From: Halopseudomonas xiamenensis
GTDB taxonomy: Bacteria; Pseudomonadota; Gammaproteobacteria; Pseudomonadales; Pseudomonadaceae
DNA length: 64,000 bases
Assembly: GCF_014219065.1 (NCBI RefSeq)
Contig: NZ_JACLGO010000003.1
Coordinates: 165,921 to 229,920 of the forward strand
Direction: 5' to 3'
Both the position numbers and the translations under genes were made by a program. Under the pieces are notes generated by a model that saw only the letters and a program-made list of their open reading frames with translations, made no database searches and was not told where the DNA came from. Shown here in pieces: positions 9,444 through 16,619 of this stretch. The stretch's first letter is position 1. Every line of letters begins with the position of its first letter.

Positions 9444-10820
9444 TCAGCGACCACTCATGCGCAGCAGCGATTGCGGCGAGAAGTAGGTCTCCGAACGCTT
9501 GTCAGCCATGCTGAACTGACTGCCCTTGACGTCCGTGCCCATGGCGCAGTTGTAGACCCAGGCACGGGTACGGTGGTCATGGAAGAAGCCATTGCAGTAG
9601 TTCACCGTCGCCGGGATGTCCGGCGCCACGAACGGCGTGCTCATCGCGGTGCGCCACAGGGTGCCCTCGGCGTCCCAGCCGTCGAAGATCGCCGTGCCCC
9701 AGTTGTCCTCGCTGAAGTAGAACTGGCGCTTGGGCACCGCATGGCGGCTGCCCGGCTTCAGGGTCGCCTCCACTTCCCAGACCCGATGCAGCTCCCAACG
9801 TACCAGGTCGGGGTTGGCATGCCGCTGGCCGAGCACGTCGGCGTCGCTGTGCGCCATCAGCGCGTTGTTGTTATAGGGAATGATCATTTCCCGCTTGCCG
9901 ACCAGCTTCCAGTCATAGCGCTCGGGCGAGCCACCGTAGCCGAAGGTTTCGTCGACGAAGTTGGTACCGGAAGCCACCACGTTCGGCGTGTCGAAGTTGA
10001 TGCTCGGCGCCTGGCGCACACGGCGCTGGCCAACCAGGTACTGCCACAGGGTGCGGCCCTGGTGGTAGTCCAGGGTGTTGTGCACCATCAGTGCCTCACC
10101 GGCGCGGAACGCCGGCTCGTAGGCCAGCTGGATGGCCAGCATGTACTTCGGATTGGGCGTCGAGTCCGCCGAGCCACTGGCGTAGTAGTACGGATACTGC
10201 GCGTAGTCCTGCGCCGCGGTGGCGAGGATACGACGCCCCTCGCCGGTGGTGGTCCAGACCTGGTACTTGGTGTCGGTGGACTCGCCACGCCACTGCAGCT
10301 GGTGGTTCCACACCACCTCGATGCCGCTCTTGGGAATCGGGAACGGCACCCCGCCATAGGCACCGCGCACGGTCAGGCCATTGTTCTCCAGGGTCGCACT
10401 GGTGGCGTTTCTGAAGGTATTGTCGTAGATCCACTGCGGCGCCGCAGCGGTACGCCGGGTCGGGTACACGTCGATGCGATAGGTATCCGGGTTGGCCTTG
10501 AACAGCTGGACCACACCGGCGGCCAGCTTGTCCTGGTGCTCGCCCAGATTGGCGGCGGTGATCGAGTACAGCGGCTGGTCGTCAGCAAAGGGGTCGAAGT
10601 CCCGATTACCGTTCTTGAAGCCGGCCGGCACCGTGGTATAGCCACCGTCCCAGGCCGGGATGCTGCCGTCGGCATTGGCGCCGCGCTCGGCCCCCAGCGG
10701 CGTCAGGCTGGACTTGAGCTGGGCCGCTTCCTCGGGGCTGACCGCCGCGCTGGCGCTGCCGACGGCCAGCGCCAGCAGGGAAACGCAGAGAGCGAATTGA
10801 CGAATGTTCTTGTTATGCAT
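9444..10820 (-). CDS. DUF1329 family exported protein
   Basis: A 458-residue protein with a clear Sec signal peptide (MHNKNIRQF then a hydrophobic core ending AVGSASA-AVS) and the DUF1329 body. The fold is related to outer-membrane lipoprotein sorting factors (LolB-like), suggesting it binds a lipophilic ligand in the periplasm. The N-terminal pattern AERGANADGSIPAWDGG is typical of the family. It lies 9 bp after the DUF1302 gene, the almost invariable partner. The pair is common in operons for steroids, long-chain or aromatic hydrophobic substrates. No enzymatic activity is established. Confidence 0.9.
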   Translation of the reverse strand: MHNKNIRQFALCVSLLALAVGSASAAVSPEEAAQLKSSLTPLGAERGANADGSIPAWDGGYTTVPAGFKNGNRDFDPFADDQPLYSITAANLGEHQDKLAAGVVQLFKANPDTYRIDVYPTRRTAAAPQWIYDNTFRNATSATLENNGLTVRGAYGGVPFPIPKSGIEVVWNHQLQWRGESTDTKYQVWTTTGEGRRILATAAQDYAQYPYYYASGSADSTPNPKYMLAIQLAYEPAFRAGEALMVHNTLDYHQGRTLWQYLVGQRRVRQAPSINFDTPNVVASGTNFVDETFGYGGSPERYDWKLVGKREMIIPYNNNALMAHSDADVLGQRHANPDLVRWELHRVWEVEATLKPGSRHAVPKRQFYFSEDNWGTAIFDGWDAEGTLWRTAMSTPFVAPDIPATVNYCNGFFHDHRTRAWVYNCAMGTDVKGSQFSMADKRSETYFSPQSLLRMSGR

Positions 10821-10829
10821 GATCTGGCC

Positions 10830-12485
10830 TCAGAACGTATAGGATGCATTCAGGGAAATGAAGTCGCGGTCGCCGTTGGTCTGCTTGTAGGTCTTGACGC
10901 CCGACACGGCGCCGATCGACTCAACAAACTCCATGCGGTTGACCCGGTCGGTCGGACCGTAGAAGCCGTTGTAACTCAGCGCCACGGTGACACGCTTGAG
11001 GTACTCGGCCGACACACCGATGTTGAAGCCACCGCCCTTGGCCTGGCTGAAGCCACCCACCGCCGAGGAACGACCATCGATGCCATAGCTCACGCCCATG
11101 GGTACCGACAGGTCGATGCCATCGAACACCTGGAAGTAGGTCGGGGTGAACACCACGCGCATGGCGGTGGCGTCGCGGGTGTTGTTGGGGTCCAGCCACT
11201 CGCGGTTCTTGGTCACGCTCAGGGTGCGGTTCCAGGCCAGCTCGCCCATCAGCGCGGCGGTATCCCAGAAGCGGCTCTGGGGCATGATCTGAATCATGCT
11301 GATCTGGGCATGCGCGGTATTACCCACGGCGTACAGCGGATTGCGGTCATTGTCGTGGTCGCCGGTGACATCGGCCACCGTCAGGCTGACCAGCGGTGCA
11401 TTGCGGCGGATCGAGCCCTCGAAGGCGACGTTGGCATCACCGATGCCGGTCGTCGCGCTGAAGCCGTAGGCCCGCACATCCTCGGGAAAGACCAGCATAT
11501 GCTCGCCAACGACGATGTCATCGGCCACGCCGGGCTGCGGCACGTCGAACGGCCGGGTCTGCACCTGGAAGTTCTTGTCGTGGTAGTTGATCGCGTACAG
11601 ACCGAAGTCGGTATCGATGCTGTCGGCCCGGTAGCGCAGCTGGAAGCCCCACTGCCCCGAGTCACGCGCCTCGATGTCGCTGGTGCGGTACAGCGATACC
11701 CCCGGCGCAGCGAGAATGCGCTCGCCACCGCCATCGAGCAGGTCCGCCGGACTGAAATAGCTGCCGGCCGCCGGAATCCGCGTGCGCTCCCACTCGAACT
11801 GGTAATAGGCGCCCAGCGACAGGGCCGGGGTCAGCTGCAGGTCAGCGGAAATCTGCTTGACCGGCAGTACCAGCTCCTTGAACTGCGAGTTGGGCGCCGA
11901 CAGCGCCTGGATCGCGTTGATCGGCATCATGCCGCCGGCAATGCCGTTGTTGCCGAAGAACAGGCTCTCGCCATACAGCAGCGAGTGCTGGCCGACACGC
12001 ACCACGCCCCAGACATCATCGGTCAGGCTGAAGTCGGAATAGACGAAGGCGTCACGCAGCTCGGCATCACGGCCGTGCAGGTCGCGGGTCTCCTTGGTGA
12101 ACTCGTTGTAGGCCACCGACAGGTTGTTGGCGCTGTCCGGGTTGTCATGGTCGTTCTTGCGGTTGTAGACCCGGTCATACCAGGCCGCACCGCTGACACG
12201 CACGCCCATGCCACGGTAGTTGACGTCGAACTCGGAGAACAGGTCGACACGGTTGTTGATCATCGACCCCTTGTCGAAGTTACGGTTACCGTCATCCAGG
12301 GTGATGTCGGAAAGCAGGCGCTCCTTCTGACCCTGTACCCGCCAGGCCGCGTTGTACTTCACGTTGGTATCCAGACGGATACGCAGGTCGGGATTGGCGG
12401 TATCGAACTGGAACGCATGGGCAGGCAATGGGGAACAGAGCAGGATGGCAGCACTCAGGGCTGACAGCTGAAACGTCTTGTTCAT
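10830..12485 (-). CDS. DUF1302 family outer-membrane protein
   Basis: A 551-residue exported protein. The start at 12485 (MNKTFQLSALSAAILL) gives a good signal peptide ending in PAHA-FQF. The body alternates polar and aromatic residues in beta-strand fashion and ends in YTF, a C-terminal aromatic typical of outer-membrane barrels. DUF1302 proteins are predicted porins or channels for hydrophobic substrates and pair with DUF1329. It is separated from the upstream monooxygenase gene by 116 bp containing a GCACCG/CGGTGC hairpin (12547-12572), so expression of the envelope block could be adjusted separately from the enzymes. Confidence 0.88.
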   Translation of the reverse strand: MNKTFQLSALSAAILLCSPLPAHAFQFDTANPDLRIRLDTNVKYNAAWRVQGQKERLLSDITLDDGNRNFDKGSMINNRVDLFSEFDVNYRGMGVRVSGAAWYDRVYNRKNDHDNPDSANNLSVAYNEFTKETRDLHGRDAELRDAFVYSDFSLTDDVWGVVRVGQHSLLYGESLFFGNNGIAGGMMPINAIQALSAPNSQFKELVLPVKQISADLQLTPALSLGAYYQFEWERTRIPAAGSYFSPADLLDGGGERILAAPGVSLYRTSDIEARDSGQWGFQLRYRADSIDTDFGLYAINYHDKNFQVQTRPFDVPQPGVADDIVVGEHMLVFPEDVRAYGFSATTGIGDANVAFEGSIRRNAPLVSLTVADVTGDHDNDRNPLYAVGNTAHAQISMIQIMPQSRFWDTAALMGELAWNRTLSVTKNREWLDPNNTRDATAMRVVFTPTYFQVFDGIDLSVPMGVSYGIDGRSSAVGGFSQAKGGGFNIGVSAEYLKRVTVALSYNGFYGPTDRVNRMEFVESIGAVSGVKTYKQTNGDRDFISLNASYTF

Positions 12486-12601
12486 CCTTCGGTAAGACAT
12501 AAGGCACCTCAGATATGGGCGGTACTCCGCCTTTTATTTTTATCCCGCACCGACCACCGTGATGGCCGGTGCGATCCATTCGGGGCAGGCCCCAAATCAG
12601 G

Positions 12602-13819
12602 TCAAGCGTTCAGCGACACCGGCTCCAGGCCGAAGACCATGGGCGGCAGTTGCTGACCGAGCAGGTAGGCTCCCAGCATGCCGGCGGTATCGTCGGCGTT
12701 CTGGGTGATATGGTTGGCCGCGGCGATGACGTCGCGCAGGATGCGCTGCAGCGGGTTGTTCAGATAGATACCGCGCGCCGAGGTCGCCTTGAACAGCAGC
12801 ATCACCGCTTCCTCGCAGTCGCGTCCGACCCGGGCGATATCCAGCATGTGGTGGACCCGGTCGTAGTTCGGCACCAGCTCGCCGCGTTCGACGATCTCGG
12901 TGGTCTCGGCCATCATCTGCAACAGCCGTGCCCGCGCCGAACGCACCCGCACCACCGCGTTGCCCAGGCGATCCTTGACGTAGGGGCTGAGGGCAGCGCT
13001 GCCGCCATCGGTGGTATTGGTGCGCACGGTCATCTGGCGGATGTACTCATCGATACCGCCCTGGGCCATGCCGACGATCAGCGCCGACACCGAGCCGAAG
13101 AAGATCTGATTGAACGGGTACAGGTAATGCGTACCGCGATCATCCTTGTGGTACTGGATCAGGCTGTGGGTACGGTGATAGGGAACGAAGGTCTCGCGGA
13201 CCACCAAGCTCTTGCTGCCGGTGCCGGCCAGGCCGAACACGTGCCAGTCATCCTCGATCTCGTAGTCGGTGGCCGGTACCAGCATGGACAGGCGATCGAT
13301 CACATTGCCCTGGGCATCACGGCGCAGCCCACCGAGGAAAGCCCACTTGCCATGGTCGCAGCCGCTGGAGGTCTTCCAGGTGCCGCTGATCCGGTAGCCG
13401 CCTTCGACTTCCTCGACCTTGCCGAAGGGCGGGTAGGAGGACGCGATGATGGTCTTGTCATCCTCACCCCAGACATCTTCGCAGGCCTGATCCGGCAGAC
13501 TGCCGAACTCCCACTGGTGCACCCCGAGGATCATCATGTTCCAGGCGCTGCTGCAGCAACCGCGCCCCAGCTCCATCAATACCTTGTAGAACACCGCCGG
13601 GTTCATCTCGTAGCCACCGAACTTGGCCGGCTGCAGGATCTTGAAGAACCCTGCATCGACGAAGGCCTGGATGGTTTCCGGCGATACCATGCGGTTCTTC
13701 TCGACCGAGTCGGCCTTCTCGATAAGCATGGGAATCAGGTCACGGGCACGCTGGATCAGTTCGGCCTCGGAGGGCACACAACTGGCTTGGTCGGCAGTCT
13801 TTTTCAGCACACTAGTCAT
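12602..13819 (-). CDS. Two-component flavin monooxygenase, oxygenase subunit (HsaA-like)
   Basis: A 405-residue protein with the acyl-CoA dehydrogenase fold used by group D flavin-dependent phenol monooxygenases (HsaA, HpaB-C2 type). Recognisable segments are PAKFGGYEM, a Cys-rich CCSSAWNMMILGVHQWE at about 88-104, and SGTWKTSSGCDHG (about 145-157), the flavin/substrate pocket region in HsaA. The reduced flavin should come from the reductase encoded just upstream. Expected reaction: ortho-hydroxylation of a substituted phenol to the catechol that the dioxygenase opens. The ATG at 13819 is preferred; a frame to 13915 overlaps the reductase gene and lacks a good ribosome site. An acyl-CoA dehydrogenase function is less likely given the neighbours. 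Confidence 0.88.
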   Translation of the reverse strand: MTSVLKKTADQASCVPSEAELIQRARDLIPMLIEKADSVEKNRMVSPETIQAFVDAGFFKILQPAKFGGYEMNPAVFYKVLMELGRGCCSSAWNMMILGVHQWEFGSLPDQACEDVWGEDDKTIIASSYPPFGKVEEVEGGYRISGTWKTSSGCDHGKWAFLGGLRRDAQGNVIDRLSMLVPATDYEIEDDWHVFGLAGTGSKSLVVRETFVPYHRTHSLIQYHKDDRGTHYLYPFNQIFFGSVSALIVGMAQGGIDEYIRQMTVRTNTTDGGSAALSPYVKDRLGNAVVRVRSARARLLQMMAETTEIVERGELVPNYDRVHHMLDIARVGRDCEEAVMLLFKATSARGIYLNNPLQRILRDVIAAANHITQNADDTAGMLGAYLLGQQLPPMVFGLEPVSLNA

Positions 13820-13862
13820 ATCGGTTCTCACTTTGTTGTTATCCGGGCAGCAACCTCGCGGC

Positions 13863-14396
13863 TCAGGCAAGCGCCGCGAATCGTCCGTTGAAATAGATAA
13901 GGGGATCTTCTTCACTCATCTGTCCGGTCACCTGGATGACCTCGCAGAGAAACATGTCATGGGTACTGGCCGGCACCGCCTCGACCACCCGGCACTCGAA
14001 ACTGACCAGCGCATCGCTGAGCACCGGCACCTGGCTGATGCCCGGCACCCAGGCGCCGTCATCGAAACGCTGTTCACCGGCGACCCCGTCGACCATGCCG
14101 GCGAAGCGCCGGGCGATCGATTCCTGCCGGCAGCCAAGCACGTTCACACTCAGGTGACGGCTGGCGGTAATCACCCCGTGGGCATAGACGTTACGGTTCA
14201 CGCATACCAGCAGGCGTGGCGGCTCGGCGGTGATCGAGCACACCGCGGTGGCGGTCAGCCCGGCACGTTGCTGATCATCACCGCTGGCGATCACCACGCA
14301 GTGGCCGGCCAGGTTGCGCATGGCCTTGCAGAAATCGGGCGTGGCGACCGGTAGGTGTTCGCGTGAGGGTTTCATCATGGCGACCTGGGCATTCAT
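13863..14396 (-). CDS. Flavin reductase partner (HsaB/HpaC-like)
   Basis: A 177-residue protein of the flavin reductase-like FMN-binding split-barrel family. The conserved N-terminal block is AMRNLAGHCVVIASGDD, then GLTATAVCSITAEPPRLLVCVN, which in HpaC/HsaB contacts the flavin, and later HDMFLCEV. It supplies reduced FMN or FAD to the HsaA-like oxygenase encoded 43 bp downstream. The start ATG overlaps the stop of the second hydrolase gene by 4 bp. Family length and gene pairing strongly support the assignment. Confidence 0.92.
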   Translation of the reverse strand: MNAQVAMMKPSREHLPVATPDFCKAMRNLAGHCVVIASGDDQQRAGLTATAVCSITAEPPRLLVCVNRNVYAHGVITASRHLSVNVLGCRQESIARRFAGMVDGVAGEQRFDDGAWVPGISQVPVLSDALVSFECRVVEAVPASTHDMFLCEVIQVTGQMSEEDPLIYFNGRFAALA

Positions 14397-15277
14397 GCAC
14401 CTACCCGCCCGGTCGACAGGAACTCGACCATCACCTGGTTGAACTCCTCGGGCGACTCGTACTGCGGCCAGTGCCCGGCCAGTTTCTTCATCACATACAG
14501 CTGCCCCCTGGCCAGGCGCGGCAGCGCCGACTCGGCGGCGGCCACGTCATGGATCGGGTTGTGGCTGGTCCACAGCAGCAGCGATTCGCACTGCACCTTC
14601 TCCAGCTCGATCATGTCCGGCGTGCCGCCCTCGTTGACCTTGCGCAGGCGGCCGTACACCAGCGGCGCACTGGCCTGGAAATCGGGCCGCGAATAGATCG
14701 CCAGGCGCGAGCCGACCAGCTCCTCGTTGAGCAGATCCCAGTTGCCCTCGTACAGCAGCCATTGCATGCGCGCCAGCACGCTGTCATAGGTAGGCTGCTG
14801 GCCGGAGCTGCGGGCCGACAGCTCGGCCAGGTTCTTCAGGTCCTGGCGGCCCTGGTCACTGACGATCGGAATGCCGCCGGTGGTGTTGAACACCGCACGC
14901 AGGATGCGCTCGGGATAGCGCACCGCGAAACCACCAGTGACCACGCCGCCCAGCGACTCGCCGGAGATATGCGCCCGCTCGATGCCCAGCACGTCCATCA
15001 GTTCACGCAGTTGCTCGACGTAGTCGCTGATCGAGTACTCGATATCCAGCTTCTTGGCCGACAGGCCATGACCGACGTAATCGAAGGCGATCACGTGGTA
15101 ATGCTCGCCGAGAGCGACCACGTTCCTGGCATAGGCCTCCAGGTGACCACCGATGCCATGCATCAGGATCAGCGCCTCGGGCTTGCCCTGCCCGGCTTCG
15201 GCAATGCGCGTACGGCCATAGGTGGGCAGATCGACAAAACGTATCTCTGCGCCGAGAAAATCCAACCAGATACTCAT
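14393..15277 (-). CDS. Second alpha/beta-hydrolase, meta-cleavage-product type
   Basis: A 294-residue alpha/beta-hydrolase with oxyanion segment LMHGIGGHLEAY, nucleophile elbow GESLGG and a C-terminal His in AGHWPQYESPEEF, the His context shared with meta-cleavage hydrolases. The acid loop reads LLWTSHNPIHD rather than the WGRxDR of the other hydrolase (1627-2472), so the two are not recent duplicates. It sits between the dioxygenase and the flavin reductase, where an HsaD-like enzyme would be expected, so it may be the main C-C hydrolase for the native substrate. An ester hydrolase acting before ring cleavage is the alternative. Confidence 0.85.
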   Translation of the reverse strand: MSIWLDFLGAEIRFVDLPTYGRTRIAEAGQGKPEALILMHGIGGHLEAYARNVVALGEHYHVIAFDYVGHGLSAKKLDIEYSISDYVEQLRELMDVLGIERAHISGESLGGVVTGGFAVRYPERILRAVFNTTGGIPIVSDQGRQDLKNLAELSARSSGQQPTYDSVLARMQWLLYEGNWDLLNEELVGSRLAIYSRPDFQASAPLVYGRLRKVNEGGTPDMIELEKVQCESLLLWTSHNPIHDVAAAESALPRLARGQLYVMKKLAGHWPQYESPEEFNQVMVEFLSTGRVGA

Positions 15278-15304
15278 GTTCTTGTTCTCCAGGTAAGGCC
15301 GCGA

Positions 15305-16231
15305 TCAGGACAGGGGGTGCTCTTCGGTTTCCGGAACCGGGATCAGGTTGCGCTTGTGCCCCCAGTCGCTCATCTGGTGGAAGGTCTTGACCTCCCAGTC
15401 GTTCTCGTCGATGACGATCCCGCCCCAGCCGAACTCGAAGTTGAAGCCCGACGGGGTCTGCGCGTAGAAGGAGAACATCCTGTCGTTCGGGTGATGGCCC
15501 AGCTCCAGCACGATCGGGATACCGGCATTGACGGCGCGGTCATAGGCCAGGCCGACATCGTCCATGTCTTCCAGCTGCACCATGAAATGGTTGAGTACCT
15601 TGTTGGTAGGCGCCTCGGCGGTGGCGATCGAGTGGTGACGGCCGGTCTTGGTATGGAAGAAGGTCGCCTCGACCATCATCCCCGGTTGTACTTCCTGGCG
15701 GATGTAGTCGCTGATGCGGAACTTGAGCACGTTCTTGTAGAAGTCCACGGTCTCGGCACCGTTGCCACGGTTGGCGAACGGCAGGATGTGCCCTACCCCC
15801 AGGTTGCCGGTGACGAAGCCGCCCTTGAGCACCTTGGAACGGAACTGGTCCTTGAGCAGCACCACGCCGTGGCCGAAGAAGAACTCATGGTCGAAACCAT
15901 TGGGGTCCTTGCAGCTGTAGCCCTTCTCGATATGCCGCCGGGCGCACTGCTCGGCACTCAGGGTGTGCAGCTCGACGCCCTTGTCGCGCAGCCCGGCGAC
16001 GTACTCCTCCAGCTCCCGCTCGCTGGTAAACTCCCAGCCGGCGGCGATGATGTCATCGGCGGCGTTCTGTTCGAGGAAGAAACGCTGGCAGTATTCGTCC
16101 ATGCGCAGGGTCATGCTGGTGGCATCGCGCCGGCCGACCTGCATGCCGAGGATGTCGGTGGCGAACACCTGCCACTTGTCGAGGTCGCTGACGCCGAAAC
16201 CGACGTAGCCCAAAGAAGAAATCTCAGCCAC
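15305..16231 (-). CDS. Extradiol (meta-cleavage) catechol dioxygenase, VOC family
   Basis: A 308-residue type I extradiol dioxygenase with two tandem VOC modules, like BphC and HsaC. The iron ligands are visible: His148 (LGVGHILPF), His215 (LNHFMVQ) and Glu266 (FNFEFGWGG). The acid-base His region (TGRHHSIAT, 196-204) is also present. It opens a substituted catechol next to the hydroxyl pair. GTG at 16231 is chosen because GGAG lies 8 nt upstream and homologues begin at this point. It is the promoter-proximal gene of the operon; a sigma-54 promoter lies about 80 bp upstream. Substrate size (biphenyl-like, steroid-like or alkyl-catechol) cannot be read from sequence. Confidence 0.94.
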   Translation of the reverse strand: MAEISSLGYVGFGVSDLDKWQVFATDILGMQVGRRDATSMTLRMDEYCQRFFLEQNAADDIIAAGWEFTSERELEEYVAGLRDKGVELHTLSAEQCARRHIEKGYSCKDPNGFDHEFFFGHGVVLLKDQFRSKVLKGGFVTGNLGVGHILPFANRGNGAETVDFYKNVLKFRISDYIRQEVQPGMMVEATFFHTKTGRHHSIATAEAPTNKVLNHFMVQLEDMDDVGLAYDRAVNAGIPIVLELGHHPNDRMFSFYAQTPSGFNFEFGWGGIVIDENDWEVKTFHQMSDWGHKRNLIPVPETEEHPLS

Positions 16232-16308
16232 TGTGCTATCTCCGTTATTCTTGTTTTCCAGTCCAACCAAGGGTGACCAGAACGTCTCTTGCGTTGTACA
16301 AGAGCAAT

Positions 16309-16324
16309 AGCAACGGCTGTGCCA
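16309..16324 (-). promoter_or_regulatory. Sigma-54 (-24/-12) promoter of the catabolic operon
   Basis: On the minus strand this reads TGGCACAGCCGTTGCT, a near-perfect match to the RpoN consensus TGGCAC-N5-TTGCA/T with the invariant GG and GC 10 nt apart. Transcription should begin near 16298, leaving a leader of about 67 nt before the dioxygenase GTG. A sigma-54 activator of the aromatic-responsive class is encoded divergently, 296 bp away. Confidence 0.9.
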
Positions 16325-16419
16325 GATAGCGCGCCAACGGCTCTAAATATATTTTTCTCCTTCAATAACAACAAGATAGGGACAAAAGCAGGGAGCCTTC
16401 ACGGTTTACTGGTACAGGG

Positions 16420-16450
16420 CCGGAAAAATATGCACTTCATATTTTTCGGG
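16420..16450. promoter_or_regulatory. Upstream activator palindrome 1
   Basis: Two 13-nt arms, CCGGAAAAATATG and CATATTTTTCGGG, are inverted with 12 of 13 matches around CACTT. The centre is about 137 bp upstream of the predicted start of the sigma-54 transcript, the distance used by XylR/DmpR enhancer sites. Probable binding site for the divergently encoded activator (inference). Confidence 0.7.
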
Positions 16451-16455
16451 AACCT

Positions 16456-16480
16456 CGAAATTTTCCGCATGAAAAATCCG
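16456..16480. promoter_or_regulatory. Upstream activator palindrome 2
   Basis: CGAAATTTTC and GAAAAATCCG form an imperfect inverted repeat (8 of 10) around CGCAT, resembling palindrome 1. Its centre is 33 bp from that of palindrome 1, about three helical turns, so both would face the same side of DNA. Paired sites of this kind support oligomerisation of XylR-type activators. Confidence 0.55.
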
Positions 16481-16619
16481 CACACCTTTCGAACAAGCTG
16501 AAAAGCCCATTCGCTCCCCGCTATCCACCACTGCCGGGGCGACGCATCTGTTAGACTTTTTCCCATGGCAGATCGATATCCCTGCGGTCTGCTACAACAA
16601 CAATATGCATGGTGAACAC

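Noticed and set aside
9381..12464. Plus-strand frame of 1027 codons opposite DUF1329 and DUF1302 genes
   Set aside because: Both minus-strand genes have signal peptides and family motifs; the plus frame is His/Gly/Val-rich without any domain.
12547..12572. Terminator between the monooxygenase and DUF1302 genes
   Set aside because: The GCACCG/CGGTGC hairpin is short, has a 14-nt loop and is followed by an A-rich, not U-rich, stretch on the transcript; at most a weak attenuator.
12602..13819. Reading the HsaA-like gene as a beta-oxidation acyl-CoA dehydrogenase
   Set aside because: The adjacent flavin reductase and extradiol dioxygenase and the SGTWKTSSGCDHG segment fit the two-component monooxygenase branch; the catalytic Glu context of acyl-CoA dehydrogenases was not seen.
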